From the NCBI RefSeq assembly GCF_016428905.1, contig NZ_JAELTQ010000007.1:1-64000 (forward strand): a DNA stretch of 64,000 nt, written 5' to 3'. Positions 43,993-52,320 of the stretch are shown here, in pieces. This DNA comes from Dyella sp. ASV24 (GTDB lineage Bacteria > Pseudomonadota > Gammaproteobacteria > Xanthomonadales > Rhodanobacteraceae). The notes below the pieces were generated by a model, which saw nothing but the letters and a program-made list of their open reading frames with translations, ran no database searches and was not told where the DNA came from. Each line of letters begins with the position of its first letter. Position 1 is the stretch's first letter. A program made the position numbers and the translations under genes.

Positions 43993-44511
43993 TTAGCGTA
44001 TGACGCCGCCCACACCCACGCCGAAGCTCACGTTCGACTTGCCCGCATTCATTTCATCGGGCGTCCACCGATGTGACTGGGCAACGCTCACCAGCGGGAA
44101 CACATAGCTAGCTTCGCCTACCTTGCCTTCGCGGGTGCTGGTAATGCGGCCCGACAGCGTGATCAATGAGCCAGTGGGGTAGTCGAACGACTCCACGTAG
44201 CCAGGCATTACGGCGATGAAGCGGCCCCAGCCACCGTTGTTGGCTAGTTTGGGACGCTGGGAGCTGTCGAGTGGATAACCCACGATTTCCACCTCGCTGT
44301 GATCGGCGAGGTTGCGCACTTCAACGACCTGACCGCCCCAGATCACATCTGCATTGGTGTACTGGCCCGGCGATTGCGCCACGATGTTCGGCGCTGTCGC
44401 TACCGTGGTGGGCGAGGGCTTGTAGATAGGCGCAGGTGCGCAGGCCGCCAGCGGCAGCAGGCCGGTGGCGATGGCGACATGCAGAAGTGAACTTGTGATG
44501 TGCTGGTTCAT
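43993..44511 (-). CDS. Slp-family outer-membrane lipoprotein
   Basis: A 172-residue lipoprotein with lipobox LAAC at residues 21-24 (MNQHITSSLLHVAIATGLL). The mature part fits the Slp family, starvation-inducible outer-membrane lipoproteins: VIWGGQVVEVRNLADHSEVEIVGYPLD, GGWGRFIAVMPGYVE and SLITLSGRITSTREGKVGEASY. Length agrees with the family. The function is not settled. It lies 82 bp after rlmJ on the same strand. Confidence 0.85.
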   Translation of the reverse strand: MNQHITSSLLHVAIATGLLPLAACAPAPIYKPSPTTVATAPNIVAQSPGQYTNADVIWGGQVVEVRNLADHSEVEIVGYPLDSSQRPKLANNGGWGRFIAVMPGYVESFDYPTGSLITLSGRITSTREGKVGEASYVFPLVSVAQSHRWTPDEMNAGKSNVSFGVGVGGVIR

Positions 44512-44593
44512 GGCCTGATCCCCGTAGGTTGATTCGAGCTTAACGGGCTGGCAGGGCGGAAGGTATACAGCACGTGGACGCAGGCACCTGCGT

Positions 44594-45475
44594 TCAGCCG
44601 GCGCTTTCTTCCACCAGCCAGTCGAGCCGCCAGCGCGCCGGATGCTCCTGCGACAGCAGGGGCGCCATCGCGCGTAGCGCTTCGTGCAGGGTCTCGTCCA
44701 GCTTCCACGGCGCGTTGAGAATGACCATGCCGGAGCCGTTGAGCCGCAGCGGCGAATCATCCGGATGCACCAACAGCTCGGCCCGCAATACCCTGCGCAC
44801 GCCGCAATGCTGCAGCCAGCGATGGAATGGCTGCACCTGACTGCGCAGCTTGATCGGATACCACACGGCGTAGACACCCGTGGGCCAGCGCTGAAGCGCG
44901 CCCTTCAGCGCTCGCTCGATCACGCGGTACTCTGCTTCCTGCGCCTCATAGGGCGGATCGATCAGTACCAGGCCGCGTTTCTCTTTGGGCGGCAGCAATG
45001 CCTTGAGCGCTTCGTAGCCGTTGCGCTCATGGACGTGCACGCGCTGATCGTGGTGGAACAGCTCGCGCAGGCGCGTGGCTTCTTCCGGATGCAGTTCGCA
45101 CAGCTGCGCGCTGTCGCTCTCGCGCATGGCATTGGCTACCTGCAGCGGTGAGCCGGGGTAGAGCTTCAGGCCGTGCTCGTTACCCGGCAGGCGCAAGATG
45201 GCATCGAGCCAGCGTCGCAGCAGCGGGGGCAGGGGCTGCGTCTTGCCATGGCTACCATGCATGTCCGGAAACAGCAGGCGCGCGATGCCGTCCTTGTACT
45301 CGCCCGTCTTGCCGGCCTCCACGCTGTCGAGCGCGTAGCAACCGCTGCCAGCGTGTGTGTCGACAAAGGCGAACGGGGTGGGCTTTGCCTGCAGTGCCTC
45401 GATCAGCGCGAGCAGCACGGTGTGCTTGAGGACATCGGCGAAGTTGCCGGCGTGGTAGGCGTGACGGTAGTTCAT
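44594..45475 (-). CDS. rlmJ: 23S rRNA (adenine-2030-N6)-methyltransferase
   Basis: A 293-residue enzyme that methylates A2030 of 23S rRNA with S-adenosylmethionine. The N-terminus MNYRHAYHAGNFADVLKHTVL is diagnostic for RlmJ; FVDTHAGSGCY is the SAM-binding segment and LVLIDPPYEAQEAEYRV the N6-adenine catalytic DPPY motif. Length is near the usual 280. The upstream region is occupied by repeat copy 2. Confidence 0.95.
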   Translation of the reverse strand: MNYRHAYHAGNFADVLKHTVLLALIEALQAKPTPFAFVDTHAGSGCYALDSVEAGKTGEYKDGIARLLFPDMHGSHGKTQPLPPLLRRWLDAILRLPGNEHGLKLYPGSPLQVANAMRESDSAQLCELHPEEATRLRELFHHDQRVHVHERNGYEALKALLPPKEKRGLVLIDPPYEAQEAEYRVIERALKGALQRWPTGVYAVWYPIKLRSQVQPFHRWLQHCGVRRVLRAELLVHPDDSPLRLNGSGMVILNAPWKLDETLHEALRAMAPLLSQEHPARWRLDWLVEESAG

Positions 45476-45585
45476 GGGATGGGGGCGCCGGGTGGTGGGA
45501 CAGTATAGGGGAGGGATGTGTGAGGTCCCTTGATTCTGTTTTTCTTTTCCCGGGAGGGGGCGATGCGGGGGGCGTGTGCTTTTCT

Positions 45586-46511
45586 TCCTCTCCCCTATGG
45601 GGAGAGGGTTGGGGTGAGGGGCGGGTGCTCGCCTTGTGGTTTCGATGAAACCGTCCCCACGGCGCAGGCCGGAGGCGCTTCTCAGCAGCCGAATGGCTGG
45701 TCATCCAGTAGCGATATCGCTTGGTTCTCGCGTTGCGGCGATCTGGCCGCTTACGCAGCGGGCGTTTCGGCCTCCTGCCGGAGGCCGAGTCACTTTTCTT
45801 TGCTTGCCCAAAGAAAAGTAACCCAAAGAAAGGGCACCCCCGTCGCGTCGCCGGCCGATAAAGCCGGCCGGTCCGTGAGGGTCGGCCGGGCTTTTCGACA
45901 GGGCATCCTGCCCTGACGAAAAGTGCCGGGCATCGTGCCCGGCACCCCTTCGGGGCCTGATCGTCCACCCCTCACCGCCGCTCTAGGGGGCCCGGAAGAT
46001 CAAAAGCGAAAGCTGACGGCTCGTGCAGCTGTGCTGCACATCGCATCGCGGCAGGTCGCGTTGCTGCTGCTCTAAGTGCACAAAACCAAGGCGGAAGACA
46101 AAGACGATGCTGTTCGGTGGCGAGTTCTCCCCACCGGTCGGGAAGCGTAGCGTTTGCTTTCCCTTGCCCCAGTGGTGGGAAAGCGTAGCGCTCCCTTTAT
46201 CTTGCCTTGGCGGTAGGAAAGCGTAGCGTCCTCTCTCCCTAGCCCCAGGGGTAGGGAAGCGTAGCGCGGCCTGCTTTAAGTCCTCTTGGCCATGGCGCGT
46301 TGCGAAGCGCTTCGGCGTACCCGCTGTGTAGAGGTGGAGGTGACCAAGCAGCACGATTCCTCACCCGTTCGGGCTTATCCCAAGGTCATGCTGCGGGCGT
46401 TGGCTTTACGGCCATTTTCTTTGGGTTACTTTTCTTTTGGGCCAGCAAAAGAAAAGTGACTCGGCCTCCGGCAGGAGGTCGAAACGCCCGCTGCGTAAGC
46501 GGCCAGATCGC
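45586..46511. repeat. Palindromic hairpin-rich repeat element, copy 2
   Basis: Second copy, between the divergent rlmJ and copL-like genes, in the same orientation as copy 1. The core is 774 bp (45738-46511) with 95-bp inverted ends of high identity; the left outer segment with CCTCTCCCC..GGGGAGAGG is present, while the right outer segment is missing. Hairpins at 45891-45923 and 45923-45945 match those of copy 1 with paired substitutions. Four GGGAAGCGTAGCG-type motifs lie at 46140, 46177, 46216 and 46254. Confidence 0.85.
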
Positions 46512-46516
46512 GATAT

Positions 46517-46605
46517 CACCCCAACAAGAGACCCAAAACCCAAAGAACGCACGAATCAACTCGACATAAAAAACATCAACCACCCAGCCCAAAACCTCCC
46601 TCAAA
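46517..46605 (+). promoter_or_regulatory. G-poor, C/A-rich leader before the copper operon
   Basis: About 90 nt with very few G residues and many C and A residues lie between repeat copy 2 and the first copper gene. Unstructured C-rich, G-poor RNA is what Rho factor loads on, so this could be a Rho-dependent control region. No hairpin or clear promoter was seen; the role is inference. Confidence 0.3.
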
Positions 46606-46664
46606 CCGCGTGGAGCCACCTCCAGAGTTGAGCCCCCACCACCAACACCACTATTCTCGATCCC

Positions 46665-47021
46665 ATGCCCCGCCACCTGCTCCGCCACCTCCGCCGCTGC
46701 CGCACCCTAATGGTGCTGGCCCTGTGTGCGTGGCTGACGCTGTCCAGCGTGGCGTGGTCCATGCCGCGTCACGACGACTGCTGCCCTCCGGCAGACGCGA
46801 TGGGTATGACGGCCATGCAGCACGCCGCACCGGACCACAGCGCCACGCATGCGTCGACGCTCAGTGCGGATAGCTGCTGCACGCATGCGCCGGCCAGCGT
46901 GCCGGCGTCGATGGTGCCGCATGTGCTGCACGTGCAGGCGGATGGCGCCCATGTTCAGGCGCGCCGGGAGAACACCCCGCAGCCTGCCTACGAACCGCCT
47001 CTGCGGCCTCCGGTCGCCTGA
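46665..47021 (+). CDS. copL: CopL-like small metal-binding protein of the copper operon
   Basis: A 118-residue exported protein: a basic N-terminus and signal segment (TLMVLALCAWLTLSSVAWS), then a stretch rich in Cys, His and Met (RHDDCCPPADAMGMTAMQH, SADSCCTHAP). In Xanthomonas, copL lies directly before copAB and is needed for copper-induced expression of these genes. Position and composition here fit, though the sequence is variable in this family, so the symbol is a positional assignment. Confidence 0.65.
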   Translation: MPRHLLRHLRRCRTLMVLALCAWLTLSSVAWSMPRHDDCCPPADAMGMTAMQHAAPDHSATHASTLSADSCCTHAPASVPASMVPHVLHVQADGAHVQARRENTPQPAYEPPLRPPVA

Positions 47022-47104
47022 TTCTCCGTTGATGGCAACGGGCCAGCGTCTGCTGGCCGATTTGATGCGTCTGCGTCGCGGGCGCGCATAGCGGAGTCAA
47101 GGCA

Positions 47105-48832
47105 ATGAACAAGCAGGTACCGAGCGGCCTTCAGCTGCCGCGTCGGCGTTTCGTACAGGGATTGGTACTGGGTGGCGTGGCTGCCGGGCTGGGGTTGTGG
47201 CGCGGCAATGCGCTGGCGCAAGCCGCTCGACCGCGCGCGGAGTTGAGCGGCAGTCATATCGATCTGGAGATCGGTGAACTGCCCGTCGACTTCACTGGAC
47301 GCAAGCGCATAGCCACCGTAGTGAACGGCCAATTGCCTGCGCCGCTGCTGCGTTGGCGGCAGGGCGAGACGGTGACATTGCGCGTGCGCAATCGGCTCAA
47401 CGTGGCCAGCTCCATCCATTGGCACGGCATCGTGTTGCCTGCAGATATGGATGGCGTGCCGGGTTTGAGTTTCGACGGTATTCCGGCCGGTGGTGAATAC
47501 ACCTACCAGTTCACCGTGAACCAGTCGGGCACCTACTGGTACCACAGTCATTCGCGTTTCCAGGAACAGACCGGCCTCTATGGGCCAATCGTGATCGAGC
47601 CGCGCGATGGTGAGCGCTATCCGGCGGATCGCGACTATGTCGTCATGCTCAACGACTGGACCGATCTCGACCCCGAAACCATCTACGCCAATTTGAAGAA
47701 GCAGGGCGGCTACTACAACTACGGCAAGCGCACGGTGGGTGACTTCATGCGTGATGCCGGAAACGAGGGCGTTTCCAAGGCACTCGCCGATCGGCGCATG
47801 TGGAACCAGATGCGTATGGATCCTACCGACCTGGCGGATGTTTCTTCCGTGGCCTATACGCATCTGGTGAACGGTTACACGCCGGCCGGCAACTGGACGG
47901 GCTTGTTCAAAGCGGGCGAGAAGATCCGCCTGCGTTTCATCAACGGCTCGTCGATGACTTTCTTCGACGTGCGTATTCCCGGCCTCAAGATGACCGTGGT
48001 CGCGGCGGATGGGCAAGCCATCGAGCCGGTGACCGTCGACGAATTCCGCATCGGCACGGCGGAGACGTATGACGTGATCGTGCAGCCGTCGGCGGATCGC
48101 GCGTGGACCATCTTTGCGCAGAGCATGGACCGCACCGGCTATGCGCGCGCCACGCTGGCGCCGCACGCCGGCATGGTGGCTGACGTCCCGGCGCTGGATC
48201 CCCGGCCCTTGCTTAGCATGGGCGACATGATGGGCGCGATGGATCACGCCGCGATGGGGCACGACATGTCTGGCATGGACATGATGGCGATGCCGGGTAT
48301 GTCAATGTCGCATCACGACACGCCGGCCGAACCGTTGAAGACCGGACCCGAGGTGGACATGCGTGTGCCAACGCCACGCACCAATCTCGATGATCCGGGT
48401 GTGGGTCTGCGCGACAACGGTCGCCGCGTACTCACCTACGCCGACCTGCACGCCGCCGATGCGCCCATTTCGCCGAACGTGGACCGCGAACTCACATTGC
48501 GGCTTACCGGCAATATGGAGCGCTATCTCTGGTCGTTCGACGGTAAGCGCTACTCAGGTGCCGAGCCACTGCGCCTGCACCATGGCGAACACGTGCGTAT
48601 CGTGCTGGTGAACGACACGATGATGACGCACCCCATCCACCTGCACGGCATGTGGAGCGAACTCGAGTCGCCAAATGGTGACTTCCAGGCACGCAAGCAC
48701 ACGGTGATGGTGCAACCGGCACAGCAAGTGGCCTATCGCGTAAGCGCGGATGCGCTGGGTCGCTGGGCCTATCACTGCCATCTGCTCTACCACATGGAGG
48801 CGGGCATGTTCCGCGAGGTGGTGGTGGCATGA
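47105..48832 (+). CDS. copA: Periplasmic multicopper oxidase, copper resistance protein A
   Basis: A 575-residue multicopper oxidase that oxidises Cu(I) and binds copper in the periplasm. The Tat signal shows RRRFVQGLVLGGVAAG. Copper ligands are all present: HWHG near residue 103, HSHSRFQEQTG near 148, HPIHLHGMW near 518 and HCHLLYHMEAGM near 558. A Met/His-rich loop (residues 365-400, MGDMMGAMDHAAMGHDM) provides extra copper sites, as in other CopA proteins. The stop overlaps the copB start (ATGA). Confidence 0.95.
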   Translation: MNKQVPSGLQLPRRRFVQGLVLGGVAAGLGLWRGNALAQAARPRAELSGSHIDLEIGELPVDFTGRKRIATVVNGQLPAPLLRWRQGETVTLRVRNRLNVASSIHWHGIVLPADMDGVPGLSFDGIPAGGEYTYQFTVNQSGTYWYHSHSRFQEQTGLYGPIVIEPRDGERYPADRDYVVMLNDWTDLDPETIYANLKKQGGYYNYGKRTVGDFMRDAGNEGVSKALADRRMWNQMRMDPTDLADVSSVAYTHLVNGYTPAGNWTGLFKAGEKIRLRFINGSSMTFFDVRIPGLKMTVVAADGQAIEPVTVDEFRIGTAETYDVIVQPSADRAWTIFAQSMDRTGYARATLAPHAGMVADVPALDPRPLLSMGDMMGAMDHAAMGHDMSGMDMMAMPGMSMSHHDTPAEPLKTGPEVDMRVPTPRTNLDDPGVGLRDNGRRVLTYADLHAADAPISPNVDRELTLRLTGNMERYLWSFDGKRYSGAEPLRLHHGEHVRIVLVNDTMMTHPIHLHGMWSELESPNGDFQARKHTVMVQPAQQVAYRVSADALGRWAYHCHLLYHMEAGMFREVVVA

Positions 48833-49815
48833 GCCGGTCACTTTCGCTTTGGATTTCCGCATGCCTTGGCGTGCTGCCCATGGCCGCGTTCGCGCAGAGC
48901 ATGGATATGCAGAGCATGCCCGGCATGGTGATGCCACCGCCTGCTGATCAACAGGCTCCTTCGCACGATCAGCACGATGTTATGCCCGCGAAGGATGACG
49001 CGCAGCACGCCACCATGGATCACTCCGGTCACGATATGCACGACATGGCCGGCATGCATGACACAGGCGGCGCAGACGCAAAGACCTTGCCCACGAACGA
49101 CCACGTGCCGCCTCCGCCGCCGCAATCCGTGCCCCACGACATGACGCCCGCGCAGATGAACGCGATGATGCAGATGGACGACAACGCATCACTCGGCATG
49201 TTCACGCTGGATCGCCTGGAGCGTAGCCGCAGTACGTCCGGTGACTATGCGACCAGTTGGGAAGCCGAAGGCTGGTACGGCAATGCGATCAACCGCCTGT
49301 GGTTGAAGACCGAAGGCGAGCGCGATAGCAGCGGTACCCAGGATGGCCGCGTGGAGGCACTATGGAGCCACGCGTTTGCCAGCTTCTGGGACTGGCAACT
49401 GGGTGCGCGACACGACTTCGGGCAAGGGCCTGATCGTCAGTGGCTTGCTGCCGGTGTGGAAGGTCTAGCGCCTTACTGGTTCGAAACACAGGCGACGTTC
49501 TATGTTGGCGAGGAAGGGCGCACCGCGCTGAGGCTGGAAACCAGCTACGACATGCGATTCACGCAGCGTTTGATCCTGACGCCCCGGGTGGAGCTGAACT
49601 TCTACGGCAAGGACGATCCGCAACGCGGCATCTCATCCGGCCTGTCGAACGTGGAGGCGGGGATGCGCCTGCGCTACGAATTCAGCCGCAAGTTTGCGCC
49701 CTACGTGGGCGTGAACTGGACGCGTCGCTTCGGCAATTTCAACGACATGCCCGGTGTGCCGGAAGTGCACGCGCGGGAAACCACCTGGGTCGCTGGTGTG
49801 CGTATCTGGCTTTGA
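48829..49815 (+). CDS. copB: Outer-membrane copper resistance protein B
   Basis: A 328-residue outer-membrane protein: signal MSRSLSLWISACLGVLPMAAFAQ, then about 85 residues rich in Met and His (MDMQSMPGMVMPPP, HSGHDMHDMAGMHD) that should bind copper, then the CopB barrel (MFTLDRLERSRSTSGDYATSWEA... YGNAINRLWLKTEGERD) ending AGVRIWL. It works with CopA in periplasmic copper sequestration or export. It overlaps copA by four bases. Confidence 0.93.
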   Translation: MSRSLSLWISACLGVLPMAAFAQSMDMQSMPGMVMPPPADQQAPSHDQHDVMPAKDDAQHATMDHSGHDMHDMAGMHDTGGADAKTLPTNDHVPPPPPQSVPHDMTPAQMNAMMQMDDNASLGMFTLDRLERSRSTSGDYATSWEAEGWYGNAINRLWLKTEGERDSSGTQDGRVEALWSHAFASFWDWQLGARHDFGQGPDRQWLAAGVEGLAPYWFETQATFYVGEEGRTALRLETSYDMRFTQRLILTPRVELNFYGKDDPQRGISSGLSNVEAGMRLRYEFSRKFAPYVGVNWTRRFGNFNDMPGVPEVHARETTWVAGVRIWL

Positions 49816-49826
49816 AGGGGAGTGCC

Positions 49827-50447
49827 ATGAAGAAGACCATAGCCATTGTGTTGCTTGTGCTTGTGCTGGCCACCGCGGCAACGGCGGCGTTTGTGGTGTC
49901 CGGAAGTTACGACATTGCGGCAGATCGACCGCACTGGGCGTTGACCGAGCGCGTTATCGAGACCCTGCGGGATCGCTCCATCGAGCATCATGCAGGAGGT
50001 ATCACCGTGCCCGATCTCGATGATCCGCAGCGCATCCGTCGTGGTGCGGAGCATTACGCGGAAATGTGCACGTCCTGCCATCTTGCACCGGGAATGACGC
50101 AAACCGAGTTGCGCCAGGGGCTCTATCCGCAGCCGCCGAATCTCTCCAGACACGGGGTGCATGATCCCGCCGAGGCATTCTGGGTCATCAAGCACGGTGT
50201 AAAGCTCACGGCCATGCCTGCTTGGGGACGCAGTCATGACGATGCGGCCATCTGGGACATGGTGGCTTTCATCAAGCAGTTGCCCACGATGGACCAGGCG
50301 GCGTTTGAGGCGATGGCGGGCAGGGAAGCTGACGACGGTCATGGTGATCACGAGCATCACCACCACGACGATCCGCAGGGCGAGCCGGCAGATCACGATC
50401 ATGACCACATGGACGCCGATCAGCACGACCACGATCACGCGCACTGA
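49827..50447 (+). CDS. c-type cytochrome with His-rich tail, copper operon
   Basis: A 206-residue exported protein with one N-terminal hydrophobic segment (TIAIVLLVLVLATAATAAFVV), a haem-binding CTSCH near residue 87, a likely axial Met in LTAMPAWG near 131, and a C-terminal tail of about 45 residues dominated by His and Asp (DDGHGDHEHHHHDD and later). It follows copB by 11 bp with GGGGAG before the ATG. A monohaem cytochrome next to CopA could take electrons from Cu(I) oxidation, and the tail could hold metal; both are inference. Confidence 0.85.
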   Translation: MKKTIAIVLLVLVLATAATAAFVVSGSYDIAADRPHWALTERVIETLRDRSIEHHAGGITVPDLDDPQRIRRGAEHYAEMCTSCHLAPGMTQTELRQGLYPQPPNLSRHGVHDPAEAFWVIKHGVKLTAMPAWGRSHDDAAIWDMVAFIKQLPTMDQAAFEAMAGREADDGHGDHEHHHHDDPQGEPADHDHDHMDADQHDHDHAH

Positions 50448-50468
50448 GCGCGTGCCTCAAGCGAAAGA

Positions 50469-50495
50469 GTGCGGATGGCAGGTCGCCATCCGCAC
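50469..50495. terminator. Bidirectional terminator-like hairpin
   Basis: A perfect 11-bp stem (GTGCGGATGGC and its complement) with a 5-nt loop, between the convergent copper operon and the NAD(P)-binding protein gene. Confidence 0.7.
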
Positions 50496-50502
50496 CGGTT
50501 GA

Positions 50503-51144
50503 TCAGTAAGCGACCGTGATGCGCTGCTTGCGTGCGTCGTTCTTCTCGACGCGGTCCAGCAGGGCCACGGCGTAGTCGGGCACGCTGATGCGGCTCTTGC
50601 CGTTGGCGTCCACCAGCAACTGCTCACCGCCGACGCGGTACTGGCCCGTGCGCGGGCCGTCTTCAAGCAGGGCTGCCGGGCTGATGTAGGTCCACTCCAC
50701 GTCGCTCTTGTGCTGGCGGAACACATCCAGCGCCTTGGCCTGCCCGAGCGCCTCAGCCTTCCAGGCTTCCGGGAAGTTCGGGTCATCCACCACACGCACG
50801 CCCGGCGCGGTTTCCAGCGAGCCGGCGCCACCGACCCACACCAGGCGCTTCACGCCGATCTTGGACAGGTTGTCCAGCACGGCAGTGGCCTTGGCCGGGA
50901 TGGCATCGTTCGAGCCGTCGCGACGGGCAGAGATGCTGACGATGACGACGTCCGCGCCACGCACGGCGTCCAGCCAGGTATCCGGCTTGCCGATGTCGCC
51001 AGTGACGACCTTCACGCGCGGGTCGGGGTTGGCCAGTCGCGATGCGTCGCGCACGATGGCGGTGACGTCGGCACCACGTGCCAGGGCTTCGTCGAGGATG
51101 GCGTGGCCGACATGGCCGGTCGCGCCGAACAGGGCGATCTTCAT
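50503..51144 (-). CDS. NAD(P)-binding protein (atypical SDR, YwnB-like)
   Basis: A 213-residue Rossmann-fold protein: MKIALFGATGHVGHAILDEAL binds the cofactor, followed by VTAIVRDASRLANPDPRVKVVTGDI and VKRLVWVGGAGSLETAPGV. It fits the NAD(P)H-binding atypical SDRs (YwnB, SDR_a5-like), whose members act on flavins, quinones or unknown substrates. The ATG at 51144 is preferred over the frame from 51219. The LysR regulator at 51317 is divergent and probably controls it. Confidence 0.83.
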   Translation of the reverse strand: MKIALFGATGHVGHAILDEALARGADVTAIVRDASRLANPDPRVKVVTGDIGKPDTWLDAVRGADVVIVSISARRDGSNDAIPAKATAVLDNLSKIGVKRLVWVGGAGSLETAPGVRVVDDPNFPEAWKAEALGQAKALDVFRQHKSDVEWTYISPAALLEDGPRTGQYRVGGEQLLVDANGKSRISVPDYAVALLDRVEKNDARKQRITVAY

Positions 51145-51279
51145 GGATGTTGCTCTCCAGCGGGGATAAGGGGAGTGCGGCGGACGATGACGCGTGGCGC
51201 GTGAACGATCCGCCAGCACCGGGGAACGGAAGCCATCATGCGCCTGCGGAAGGTGCGGATAAACGCATCAAAAGGTAAT

Positions 51280-51306
51280 TCACTGTAAAGTTTGGATTGA
51301 CAGTGA
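51280..51306. promoter_or_regulatory. LysR-type operator (TCACTGT-N13-ACAGTGA)
   Basis: A perfect 7-bp inverted repeat in the divergent spacer, 10 bp before the LysR start and about 135 bp from the start of the NAD(P)-binding gene. Its position is typical for autoregulated LysR proteins. Confidence 0.55.
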
Positions 51307-51316
51307 GGATCGCCCC

Positions 51317-52213
51317 ATGGCCGACGTCAATCTCAACCGCTTGTCCGTGTTCGTGGCGCTGGTGCGTGCGGGCTCATTCACCGCCGCCGCTGAAGTGCTA
51401 GGCATGACCAAGGCGATGGTGAGCCAGCACATTGCACGGTTGGAAAGCGAACTGGGCGTGACGCTGCTCTCGCGCAGTACGCGCCGCATGACGCTGACCG
51501 AGGCTGGCTCGGCGTTCCATACCGCCTGCGTGCGCATCCTGGCCGAGGCAGAAGCGGCGATTGCACAAGTAGGGCAAGGCCAGGAGAAACCCAGTGGCAC
51601 GCTGCGACTCACGGCGACCGGTGACTACGGCACGGCCGTGGTGGCCCCCGCGCTGGCCGAGTTTCTGCGCGTGCATCCGGAGATACAGGCCGATCTGGTG
51701 CTTACCGATCACATGAGTGATCTGATCGCCGAGCGCTTCGATATGGCCATCCGTATGGGTTGGCTGCGCGACTCCAATCTGCGTTCGGCGCGCCTGGGCA
51801 GCTTTCGCCAGTTGATGGTGGCGTCGCCCGCCTATCTCGCGCGACGCGGCGAGCCGCGGTTGATTACTGATCTCGCCTCGCACGACTGGGTGGCGTTGGC
51901 CTTGCTGGCGACGCCGTTGCGCTGGACCTTCACGGCCCCGGATGGCTCTCGCCGCACGGTGCGCATGCGACCTGTGGCGCAGGCGAACAATGTCACCGCG
52001 ACACATGCATTGGTGTGCCACGGCGCGGGCGTCAGCGTGTTGCCGGATTACCTCGTCACGGATGACATCCGCGAAGGGCGCCTTATCGTGCTGATGGCGC
52101 AATACAGCTTGCCGGACTGCGGCATCTACGCGGTGTATCCGGGTCGCCAACCGCCAGCTAAGGTGCGTGCGTTTATCGACCACATGCGAAAGACGGTTGC
52201 CATATCGGGCTAG
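51317..52213 (+). CDS. LysR-family transcriptional regulator
   Basis: A 298-residue regulator: winged helix-turn-helix at residues 5-62 (NRLSVFVALVRAGSFTAAAE, VSQHIARLESELGVTLLSRSTRRMTLTEAG split over two parts) and a substrate-binding domain (GTLRLTATGDYGTAVVAPAL, FDMAIRMGWLRDSNL). It belongs to the CrgA/YhjC-like branch often divergent from oxidoreductase genes, here the one at 50503-51144. The effector is unknown. Confidence 0.9.
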   Translation: MADVNLNRLSVFVALVRAGSFTAAAEVLGMTKAMVSQHIARLESELGVTLLSRSTRRMTLTEAGSAFHTACVRILAEAEAAIAQVGQGQEKPSGTLRLTATGDYGTAVVAPALAEFLRVHPEIQADLVLTDHMSDLIAERFDMAIRMGWLRDSNLRSARLGSFRQLMVASPAYLARRGEPRLITDLASHDWVALALLATPLRWTFTAPDGSRRTVRMRPVAQANNVTATHALVCHGAGVSVLPDYLVTDDIREGRLIVLMAQYSLPDCGIYAVYPGRQPPAKVRAFIDHMRKTVAISG

Positions 52214-52251
52214 AGCCTTAGAACCTGTCCAAAATCTCCACTCCAACTGGG

Positions 52252-52279
52252 CGTCATTCCGGCGCAGGCCGGAATGACG
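52252..52279. terminator. Bidirectional hairpin, CGTCATTCCGG type
   Basis: A 12-bp stem (CGTCATTCCGGC and its complement) with a 4-nt loop between the convergent LysR and exchanger genes. This sequence type is a common dispersed hairpin in proteobacteria (established knowledge). Confidence 0.65.
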
Positions 52280-52320
52280 GTGAGGAGAATGAGCGCTCCC
52301 GCGAGATTTCGAGCCGGCGC

